From Pseudomonadota bacterium (GTDB taxonomy: Bacteria > Pseudomonadota > Alphaproteobacteria > Sphingomonadales > SMXR01): 8,397 nt of DNA. Below, in pieces: positions 1 through 5,048 of this stretch. The notes beneath the pieces were generated by a model, which was not told the DNA's origin, ran no database searches, and saw only the letters and a program-made list of their open reading frames with translations. A program made the translations under genes and the position numbers. Where the stretch lies: NCBI GenBank assembly GCA_022568115.1, contig JADFFP010000043.1:1-8397 (forward strand), read 5' to 3'. How positions within the stretch are numbered: position 1 is the first letter of the stretch; the number at the start of each line of letters is the position of its first letter.

Positions 1-1
1 C

Positions 2-1546
2 AACATCACCGAATACAAGAAAGCGGAAAGCGAGGCCCTGCGCTTGGGCCGCATTGTTGAGGATTCCCTCAATGAAGTTTATGTATTTGACGCAAAAACC
101 CTGAAGTTTCTTTCGGTTAACCGCGGCGCCAGGGAAAACCTTGGCTATTCCCTAAAAGAGCTGCAAGGAATGACCCCGCTGGATATCAAACCGGAATACA
201 CCAGGAAAAGCTTCTCAGAATTAATCCAACCTTTGCAGACCGGGGAAAAGAAAAGCCTCCAGTTTGAAACCCCGCACAAAAGAAAAGACGGCACGACTTA
301 TGATACCAAGGCATTCCTTCAACTTTCGCAAACCGGAATCAACCCGGTTTTTGTCGCCATCATTGAAGATATCACCGACAAAAAAGCGACGGCCGAGCAT
401 CTCCGCCAGGCCCAGAAAATGGAAGCGGTGGGTAATCTTTCCGGCGGCATCGCCCATGATTTCAATAATATCTTGACCGCTATCTAGGGCAGTCTGCAGC
501 TGTTGGAAATGGTCGAGGCCGACATCAGCAATGATGCCAGGGAATGTCTCAGCATTGCCATAAAATCCACCAAACGCGGGGCTGATCTGACCCATCGGCT
601 GTTGGCCTTTTCCCGGAAGCAGACCTTAAAACCCAGGGTTGTCGAGGTTAACGAGCTGGTCAGGAACATGATCCCGATGCTGCGCCGGACCATTGATGAA
701 TCGATCGAGATAGAAACCCACCTGATGGAGAAAGAAGCGTTTGTCAAGGTGGACATGAACGAGCTGGAAAACTCACTCCTCAACCTGACGGTGAACGCCA
801 GGGACGCCATGCCCGACGGCGGTCACCTGATCTTTGAGGTGGAAGAGGTGGAAGTGAAAAAAACCAAGGCCAGGGAGCGCGAGATTGAACCCGGAAAATA
901 TGTGGTTATTTCGGTGTCCGACAGCGGTTCCGGCATGCCGCCTGAGGTGCGGGGTCGGGTTTTTGAGCCGTTTTTCTCGACCAAGGGCGTGGAACGGGGA
1001 ACCGGGCTCGGCCTCAGCATGGTATTCGGTTTTGTCAAGCAATCGGGCGGCCATATCGTGGTTTACAGCGAGGTCGGGAAAGGGACCACTTTCAAGCTTT
1101 ACCTGAAAACCAGCGGGGCTGAGAAAAAATCCCGGCCTGATAAGAAAACCACCATGGACCTGAAAGTGAAGGGAACCGGCACCATCCTGCTGGTGGAAGA
1201 TGACGAGGGGGTCAGGCAATTTATTACTCGGGCCTTGAGCGTGAAAGGGTACACCGTATTGGATGTGGGCGACGGTCCCAGCGCCGTTCTGATCATGGAG
1301 GGGAACAAGAACATTGATCTTCTGCTCACCGACGTGGTGCTGCCGAAGGGGATGTCGGGGCCGGAAATCGGCAAGGAATTCGAAAAAAGGTATCCGGGCA
1401 AGCCGGTCATTTATTCCAGCGGCTATACCGGCAAGGCGATTGAGCGGAACGGTGTGCTCAAGGAAGGGGAGGAGCTTCTTTCCAAACCCTACGATCTGGA
1501 GGTCTTGTTTGAATGGGTGCAGGCCAGCATAAGAAAGAAGACGTAA
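2..1546 (+). CDS. PAS-domain hybrid sensor histidine kinase/response regulator, 5'-partial, interrupted by an in-frame TAG
   Basis: The frame is open from base 2 to the TAA at 1544-1546, except for a TAG at 485-487. The first codons (NITEYKKAE) are the end of one PAS domain. A second PAS domain follows at about 50-375 and ends in IIEDITDKK. The dimerisation/phospho-acceptor segment has GGIAHDFNN with His at 455-457. After the TAG the helix resumes as GSLQLLE, then a HATPase domain: N box [14 protein letters not shown] near 780-820, G1 DSGSGMP near 920, FEPFFSTK, and [12 protein letters not shown] near 1000. A C-terminal receiver domain (1184-1540) has paired acidic residues (VEDD), phospho-acceptor Asp at 1331-1333 and the conserved Lys in SKPYD. 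This is the layout of a phosphorelay sensor kinase that autophosphorylates on His and passes phosphate to its own Asp. No transmembrane segment is visible in the part present. The downstream piece has no good ribosome site of its own near TTG 503, so separate translation is unlikely. It is either a recent pseudogene, a sequence error, or read through. Confidence 0.85.
485..487 (+). other. In-frame amber (TAG) codon inside the histidine kinase
   Basis: The TAG follows LTAI and precedes GSLQLLE, in the helix just after the H-box. Reading frame and family similarity continue unbroken on both sides, so this is a single-codon interruption and not a frameshift. Relatives usually carry Leu, Ile, Met or Gln here (from memory). 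One base change from TTG (Leu) or CAG (Gln) would give TAG. Confidence 0.9.
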
Positions 1547-1570
1547 AGTTGGAAAAATCAATAAGTTAAA

Positions 1571-1598
1571 TGGTGCTGCGGAGTGTATTTGAACCGCT
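1571..1598 (-). other. tRNA 3'-end-like relic (possible att remnant)
   Basis: On the minus strand the spacing matches a tRNA 3' end exactly: a 5-base arm, the T-loop TTCAAAT, a second 5-base arm, the 7 bases CCGCAGC, a discriminator A, and CCA. Only three of five T-stem pairs form. No matching 5' acceptor half (GCTGCGG) or convincing anticodon arm lies upstream, so it is not a working tRNA. It may be the stump of a tRNA gene or an attachment-site copy left by an integrative element. Chance is not excluded. Confidence 0.3.
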
Positions 1599-1655
1599 GA
1601 TCACACCCCCAGACGATTTCAAATAATCAGACAAAGGTGCGAGAGGTTGCATGCC

Positions 1656-1669
1656 ATGATTCAAATCAA
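1656..1669. promoter_or_regulatory. FNR/FixK-like site without an obvious target gene
   Basis: The sequence ATGAT-TCAA-ATCAA matches 9 of the 10 defined positions of the FNR/Anr/FixK consensus TTGAT-N4-ATCAA. No intact gene starts nearby on either strand, so it may be an orphan left by a lost gene or a chance match. Confidence 0.3.
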
Positions 1670-1697
1670 TTAGCGGGCGAAACTCTTCGCCACCGAT

Positions 1698-1721
1698 GTC
1701 CGCTTTGGGTCATAAGCGGAC
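1698..1721. repeat. Palindromic intergenic element of the 'MSALGxKRT' type
   Basis: A perfect 8-bp stem, GTCCGCTT (1698-1705) and AAGCGGAC (1714-1721), encloses the 8-base loop TGGGTCAT and is followed by a T-rich run (TCTTTTTCT). With the preceding AT it gives the frame MSALGHKRTL, which I recall as a recurrent spurious ORF start created by a dispersed palindrome in alphaproteobacterial genomes. The T-run could let it act as an intrinsic terminator, but it lies about 150 bases after the kinase stop. Repeat status is from memory; only one copy is visible here. Confidence 0.5.
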
Positions 1722-2030
1722 TCTTTTTCTGGGAGAATTTCGTTCTGGTGAATGTCCAGGGGCCCCTAAAAGAACCTTACAAAATTTTTCACAATTTATT
1801 TCTATGGAGAAAGTGAGGTCTCGGATAAGCGGGTGTGTGACTCAAACACGGAATGGTACCCTCCATTGGATGACCCACCCCACCCCGAAATATGGGACCC
1901 ATTTTGAGGCGTGTTCGCCGCCTATACGCCCCCGGCAAGAGACGCTGTTTGCTTGTGTAGCCAATGGGTTTAAGCTGATAGTTTCTGCTATCACATGGGG
2001 GTACACTGATTAGCGTGAAGCCCTAAGAAC

Positions 2031-2178
2031 TCTGGCCGGTGTTCTCCTACCATGAGGGGTTAAGCTGCCACTGTACGTAGCTATACGCAGCCGCTAAGGG
2101 GAATCTGGGCTGCCGCTGGCTGGTGTGTAGTTGGGGCTGGCGGCCGTCCTACCATGACGAGGTAAGATGCGGCTCTGT
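2031..2178. repeat. Imperfect direct repeat, about 102-bp period
   Basis: TCCTACCATGA occurs at 2045-2055 and again at 2147-2157. Similarity continues on both sides: CTGGC before it, then a GG-TAAG-TGC pattern and CTGT after it. A later GCCGCTA recurs at 2090 and 2200 with a slightly longer offset. The copies look like an old tandem duplication that has drifted. No function is evident. Confidence 0.4.
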
Positions 2179-2341
2179 GACTCTCTGGGGTCGTTCTAGG
2201 CCGCTATTACGCCGGAAAACTCCTGGATGGATAGCCATGGGTCGTTGGGTTTGGGAATGGCCAAACGAATGGCCTTGAACGATGTGGTGATGCAACCCAC
2301 ATTCGGCCTCAGGATTCTTTATTATGTGGTTCTTGATTTAG

Positions 2342-2773
2342 AAAAGGATCATCGGGGTTGGGAGTAACGTAAAGGCCACCGCCATGCCGGTGATGATTTC
2401 CTTTACCGTTGAGACCGACGGGCATTTGCCCTCGGGCCAGCCCCTGGGCGAGGCAATTGAGGAAGTGGGCAGGGAAACCGATGGCGGAGCGGTTTATTAT
2501 ATGATCAATTGCGCCCACCCGAGCCATTTTGAAAAGGTGTTGAAACCGGGCGAAGCCTGGAGGGAAAGAATACATGTCTTGCGGGCCAATGCCTCAAACA
2601 AAAGTCATGAAGAACTAGATAATTTAGAAGAGTTGGATGACGGCAACCCGACCGAGTTTGGCCAGGAAAGTGCGAAGCTCAAGGAAAAACTGCCTAACCT
2701 TAATGTTCTTGGCGGCTGCTGCGGCACCGATCACCGCCACATCGCCGAGATTGCCAAGGCCTGGGCTGCTTAA
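2342..2773 (+). pseudogene. Homocysteine S-methyltransferase, C-terminal remnant
   Basis: Only the C-terminal 40-45% of a roughly 300-residue homocysteine S-methyltransferase is present. The family transfers a methyl group to homocysteine to form methionine using zinc-bound thiolate chemistry. The diagnostic segments are intact: ISFTVETDG, YYMINCAHP with the first zinc Cys (residue 43 from the ATG at 2384), then ANAS and NLNVLGGCCGTDHRH with the paired zinc cysteines (112-113). Resemblance starts before that ATG: the in-frame stretch from 2345 reads like the family's IGI-x-AAKAAGMPV segment, so the ATG is an internal Met and not a true start. An in-frame TAG at 2339 closes the frame upstream. 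The N-terminal half of the barrel is missing, so the product should not be active. The stop overlaps the stop of the convergent RquA-like gene by 4 bases (TTAA). Confidence 0.8.
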
Positions 2774-3567
2774 CCACCGCCCTTGGTCGCGGAAACCACC
2801 TGGAAATTATCGTGGAAAAAGGATTCCTGCTCAATCGTCCAAGAGTTCTTTTCGTCGCTTGTAATCAGGGCGCTGGGATTAAAGCGCCCCCACATATCGA
2901 GCGCGAACGGCTCGAAGAATGAAAAATAGGCGCGGCTAATGAGGCGCATAATCCAGCTCGTGGGTTTGTGGAACTCGGCCAGGATCACCTTGCCGCCGGG
3001 GCGCACTACCCGCATCGCTTCCTGCAAGGCCTTTCGTTTGACCTGGTAGGGCAGCTCGTGCAGCAGAAAAAACACCACCACTGAATCAAAACTGTTGTCA
3101 TCGAAGCGCATCTTCGCCGCGTCTTCCTCAGCAAACGTTATTTTGCCGGGACAGCCCTTCAACTTTTTTTTGAGGTTCTCAAGCTGGTTGCCGACGATAT
3201 CACAGACCACCATCTCGCCGGCCTCAATGTGCCGGCATTTTTCCGCCAGTTTCTCAGAAAAATTCCCATAAGCGCACGATATCTGAAGCACCCGGCCCCC
3301 TGATCGCGACGGGGTTATTTTCTCGATCACTTTCGCCACCAGCCGGTCGTACTGGAATAGCAACACCACCGTAACCACAAACTGGTTGTCGGTCAGCCAG
3401 ATCAGGTATTTGTTGGTGTAAAGCCAATACAGACTGTCAGCCTCTTTGTCGGGTTCACGAAAGAAAGATTTCACTGCTACCGCAAACCGGGTCACGGTGA
3501 AGAAATAAAGGAAAATCACCACAAGAATGATCCCAAGGATTTTCAGGGCCGGGACAAAAATCTCCAT
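2770..3567 (-). CDS. RquA-like class I SAM-dependent enzyme (rhodoquinone biosynthesis family), membrane-anchored
   Basis: This 265-residue protein has an N-terminal hydrophobic helix (about residues 6-30), a linker containing YWLYTNKYLIWL, and a Rossmann-type SAM domain. Motif I is RVLQISCAYG (92-101) instead of the usual acidic/GxGxG form. It is followed by VVCDI (120-124), FFLLHE (166-171), RPGGKV (189-194), EFHKP (198-202) and EPFALDMW (219-226). The Q-x-x-C-x-YG motif I, FFLLHE, H-x-P and EPFA-x-x-W segments match my memory of RquA, which converts ubiquinone to rhodoquinone for low-oxygen fumarate respiration, with SAM as the amino donor. EFH in place of DYH and the membrane helix make it a divergent member, so another quinone-linked or unrelated methyltransferase is possible. 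The ATG at 3565-3567 is supported by AAGGAGGG at 3578-3585, about 10 bases upstream. The gene appears complete and sits behind an FNR-type promoter. Confidence 0.75.
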   Translation of the reverse strand: MEIFVPALKILGIILVVIFLYFFTVTRFAVAVKSFFREPDKEADSLYWLYTNKYLIWLTDNQFVVTVVLLFQYDRLVAKVIEKITPSRSGGRVLQISCAYGNFSEKLAEKCRHIEAGEMVVCDIVGNQLENLKKKLKGCPGKITFAEEDAAKMRFDDNSFDSVVVFFLLHELPYQVKRKALQEAMRVVRPGGKVILAEFHKPTSWIMRLISRAYFSFFEPFALDMWGRFNPSALITSDEKNSWTIEQESFFHDNFQVVSATKGGG

Positions 3568-3594
3568 AAGCGAACATCCCTCCTTTTGCGCTCT

Positions 3595-3636
3595 ATTTTA
3601 GAGGATATTGAAAAGTTTAGCCTTGATGCAAATCAA
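3595..3636 (-). promoter_or_regulatory. FNR/FixK-type (class II) promoter of the RquA-like gene
   Basis: The palindrome TTGAT-GCAA-ATCAA (3623-3636) is a perfect match to the FNR/Anr/FixK consensus. On the minus strand, TAAAAT (3600-3595) fits a -10 hexamer and predicts a start near 3588. The box centre (3629.5) is then 41.5 bp upstream, the position where FNR-family activators work in class II promoters. No good -35 is needed in that design. A strong Shine-Dalgarno follows. The box also lies 60 bp before the sarcosine oxidase stub on the plus strand, so it once could have served both directions. Confidence 0.65.
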
Positions 3637-3695
3637 AAACCGGCGGAAAGGAACCCCGCTTTGACACTCAAGGATAAGAAACGACTAATGAGCGC

Positions 3696-3779
3696 ATGTA
3701 TGATGTGATCGTTTTAGGCCTCGGCGCTATGGGATCGGCCGCTGCCAATCCCTGGTCCCTGGGTGGGTGGAGACGGTAA
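3696..3779 (+). pseudogene. Sarcosine oxidase-type FAD oxidoreductase, N-terminal stub
   Basis: The start ATG opens MYDVIVLGLGAMGSAA, the N-terminus of monomeric sarcosine oxidase/N-methyltryptophan oxidase proteins, with the GxGxxG dinucleotide-binding loop intact. Similarity stops after about 17 codons (near 3746), and 10 unrelated codons lead to TAA. A full protein would be about 380-390 residues, so over 95% is gone. No further piece of it appears in the window. The break lies 180 bases before the IS, so the deletion was not made by the present IS end alone. Confidence 0.7.
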
Positions 3780-3784
3780 ATAAG

Positions 3785-3922
3785 TTAGCCGGAGACTGCT
3801 TTAATCAATTCCAATACCTTCTCCATTGAAGGGTCGTGGCCTTGTGCAAAGTCTTCGTACATCAGGGATATGTGGTGGTCCGGCTCCAATGTTTTAATTC
3901 GTATTGGGAAGCGTTTTATCAT
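3785..3922 (-). CDS. Small ORF of unknown function (45 aa) next to the IS
   Basis: This open frame starts at the ATG at 3920-3922, only a few bases from the IS end, and ends in ...VLELIKAVSG plus TAA. The composition is protein-like (LEPDHHISLMYEDF, then an amphipathic C-terminal helix), but I recognise no family. With the IS in place the frame continues into the inverted repeat (in-frame ATG at 3929-3931). If the IS is removed at the probable target duplication, an in-frame TAG lies three codons before the ATG, so the ancestral ORF would also start here. The ribosome site is weak. It may be a real small gene, the 3' stump of a larger one, or chance. Confidence 0.3.
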   Translation of the reverse strand: MIKRFPIRIKTLEPDHHISLMYEDFAQGHDPSMEKVLELIKAVSG

Positions 3923-3925
3923 TAT
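3918..3925. repeat. Left target-site duplication of the IS6-family element
   Basis: ATCATTAT here and GTCATTAT at 4734-4741 agree in 7 of 8 bases. Eight bp is the usual duplication length for IS6-family insertion. One extra G beside the left inverted repeat makes the exact boundary uncertain by one base. Confidence 0.55.
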
Positions 3926-3926
3926 G

Positions 3927-3945
3927 GGCATTGTCACATTAACTG
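3927..3945 (+). repeat. IS left terminal inverted repeat
   Basis: GGCATTGTCACATTAACTG pairs with 4715-4733 except for one A/G difference at 3938. Confidence 0.85.
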
Positions 3946-3979
3946 GAATACGGGCAGGGAAATATCTGGTTGAGGTTTT

Positions 3980-4675
3980 TCACGCAGCAGCACTTGCATT
4001 TCCCCATATATCGAACGCATTATCGCGATACTGCTTGAGTGTTGGTCGATTGATTAGGTGGCGTTGAAAGTAAAAGGTGTTGTAGGTGGCGGAATGAATA
4101 TTAAGGAAACGTTGGGCTGATCCCGGTGATTTGAACCGCTGCATTTTTCTTTCTCGCCGTCGCACCGGCTGATGTGAATTCTCCGCACGATTGTTGGCTC
4201 GCTTTTCATCAATATGTTCTATGGACAGGCCGAGCTTTTTGAACGCCACATGATAGGAGCGAAGCTTGTCGGTCACGATCCGGGTTGGTGCATAACCCTG
4301 TTTCTTTAAGAGTTTACGCATCAGCTTCAGCGCCGCTCTTGCGTTCCGTTCTGAGCGAACCAGAAAATCAAGCACCTCGCCTTCGTTATCTACAGCCCGC
4401 CATAGCCAGTACCGCTTGCCACGGATCATGATAGCTATTTCGTCCAGGTGCCAATGGTCACTCGGTTTTGGTCGTTTGCGTCGCAAATTCCGTGCAATCC
4501 CCGGCCCAAACTTCAAAAACCAGCGCCGAACGGTTTCATAGGAAATATCTAGGCCGCGTTCAGCAAGCAAATCCTCGATATCCCGATAACTCAAAGTGAA
4601 CCGGGCATAAAGCCAGACAGCGTGGTAAATGATTTCAGGAGGAAAACGGTGGCGCTTATAAGAAATGTTTTGCAT
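3980..4675 (-). CDS. IS6-family transposase
   Basis: The 231-residue product is full length for the family (IS26 is 234). An N-terminal helix-turn-helix region (about 14-58: FPPEIIYHAVWLYARF, then SYRDIEDLLAERG and YETVRRW) is followed by the DDE catalytic core. The acidic residues are D78 (HLDEIAI), D136 (IVTDKLRSY) and E165 (NNRAENSHQP). The RRRERKMQRFKS tract after the Glu is typical of the family. The enzyme catalyses replicative or cointegrate-type transposition of the surrounding element. The ATG is 58 bases from the right inverted repeat, as expected. No frameshift or stop interrupts it, so the IS may still be active. It ends in TGA. Confidence 0.92.
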   Translation of the reverse strand: MQNISYKRHRFPPEIIYHAVWLYARFTLSYRDIEDLLAERGLDISYETVRRWFLKFGPGIARNLRRKRPKPSDHWHLDEIAIMIRGKRYWLWRAVDNEGEVLDFLVRSERNARAALKLMRKLLKKQGYAPTRIVTDKLRSYHVAFKKLGLSIEHIDEKRANNRAENSHQPVRRRERKMQRFKSPGSAQRFLNIHSATYNTFYFQRHLINRPTLKQYRDNAFDIWGNASAAA

Positions 4676-4714
4676 CCTAAGAGGTTACCTCAGGATGATC
4701 TTTAGAATCCAGTA

Positions 4715-4733
4715 CAGTTAACGTGACAATGCC
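4715..4733 (-). repeat. IS right terminal inverted repeat
   Basis: CAGTTAACGTGACAATGCC is the complement of 3927-3945 with one mismatch. Confidence 0.85.
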
Positions 4734-4741
4734 GTCATTAT
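4734..4741. repeat. Right target-site duplication of the IS6-family element
   Basis: GTCATTAT matches the left copy ATCATTAT (3918-3925) in 7 of 8 bases. Confidence 0.55.
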
Positions 4742-4764
4742 TGCCTATTAAGTATAATTTGGAG

Positions 4765-4784
4765 AAAAATTAACCAGACTGGTT
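4765..4784 (-). terminator. Intrinsic terminator after tRNA-Ser
   Basis: On the minus strand AACCA-GTC-TGGTT forms a 5-bp hairpin directly at the tRNA CCA end, followed by AATTTTT. The stem is short, so its strength is uncertain. Confidence 0.45.
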
Positions 4785-4872
4785 GGCGGAGGGAGAGGGA
4801 TTCGAACCCTCGGTACGCAAAGCGTACAACGGTTTTCGAGACCGCCCCGTTCAACCACTCCGGCATCCCTCC
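4784..4872 (-). tRNA. tRNA-Ser (anticodon CGA)
   Basis: The minus strand folds as a class II tRNA. The acceptor GGAGGGA pairs with TCCCTCC, discriminator G is followed by an encoded CCA, and the anticodon loop is CTCGAAA with anticodon CGA (reads UCG). The long variable arm is GTACGC-TTT-GCGTAC and the T-arm is GAGGG-TTCGAAT-CCCTC. The 89-base length including CCA is normal for serine tRNA. Its 3' end faces the accessory region with the IS and gene remnants, a common arrangement because integrases often target tRNA 3' ends. Confidence 0.96.
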
Positions 4873-4895
4873 GATTGGTCCAGCGAGTGGGCGGC

Positions 4896-4924
4896 ACATT
4901 AGCCGAAAGTGCATCTGTTCACAA
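4896..4924 (-). promoter_or_regulatory. Possible promoter of tRNA-Ser
   Basis: On the minus strand TTGTGA (4924-4919) and TAATGT (4901-4896) are 17 bases apart, and the -10 lies about 24 bases before the tRNA 5' end. Both hexamers are only fair matches to the housekeeping consensus. Confidence 0.3.
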
Positions 4925-4960
4925 GGATTGAATGGACTTAGAATTAACAGCCGAAAACCG

Positions 4961-4988
4961 TTGACAGGGGAGGATAAACAAGTATATT
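4961..4988 (+). promoter_or_regulatory. Sigma70-type promoter of rplU-rpmA
   Basis: A perfect -35 TTGACA (4961-4966) is followed after 16 bases by TATATT (4983-4988), 5 of 6 to consensus. Transcription should begin near 4995, giving a leader of about 54 bases before rplU. No gene intervenes. Confidence 0.75.
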
Positions 4989-5048
4989 GCGCCTCACTTT
5001 TAAGGGCTTTAAGACTTAGGCGGAAATATTGGAAGAATTGGTGAAAAA

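Larger units (their letters stand above)
1547..2341. other. Gene-poor stretch, probably decayed accessory DNA
   Basis: I find no convincing gene in these 795 bases. Longer open frames lack a ribosome site and any family resemblance. What can be seen: a tRNA-3'-end-like relic (1571-1598), an FNR-like 14-mer (1656-1669), a palindromic 'MSALG' element (1698-1721), the 10-base palindrome AGGGGCCCCT (1758-1767), a 17-base near-palindrome GTGTGTGACTCAAACAC (1833-1849), and an imperfect direct repeat (2045 and 2147). The bases before the methyltransferase remnant do not obviously contain its missing N-terminal part in any frame. Confidence 0.6.
3927..4733 (-). mobile_element. IS6-family insertion sequence, complete (about 807 bp)
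   Basis: The element is bounded by 19-bp terminal inverted repeats with one mismatch: GGCATTGTCACATTAACTG at 3927-3945 and its complement at 4715-4733. The GGCA-TGT start recalls the GGCACTGTTGCAAA ends of IS26 relatives. It holds one intact IS6 transposase on the minus strand, and the length is normal for the family. It lies about 50 bp past the 3' end of tRNA-Ser, beyond that gene's terminator. Matching flanks indicate insertion without an adjacent deletion. Confidence 0.85.

Noticed and set aside
485..487. Pyrrolysine insertion at the kinase TAG
   Set aside because: Pyrrolysine occurs mainly in methylamine methyltransferases and needs pyl genes, none of which are seen. The position in a DHp helix gives no reason for it.
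773..1561. Minus-strand open frame of 262 codons opposite the histidine kinase
   Set aside because: It is antisense to clear HATPase and receiver domains and has His/Pro/Gly-rich, low-information composition.
1696..2013. Plus-strand open frame of 105 codons beginning MSALGHKRT
   Set aside because: The start lies in a palindromic repeat known to create such false starts. There is no ribosome site, and the remaining sequence shows no domain-like pattern.
2339..2341. Third in-frame TAG, just upstream of the homocysteine methyltransferase remnant
   Set aside because: The codons before it (MWFLI) do not resemble the family, so it probably lies in unrelated DNA at the breakpoint and does not count as an amber inside a gene.
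1547..2341. CRISPR array or toxin-antitoxin pair in the gene-poor stretch
   Set aside because: There are no regularly spaced short repeats and no pair of small ORFs with ribosome sites. The only repeat is a single imperfect duplication.
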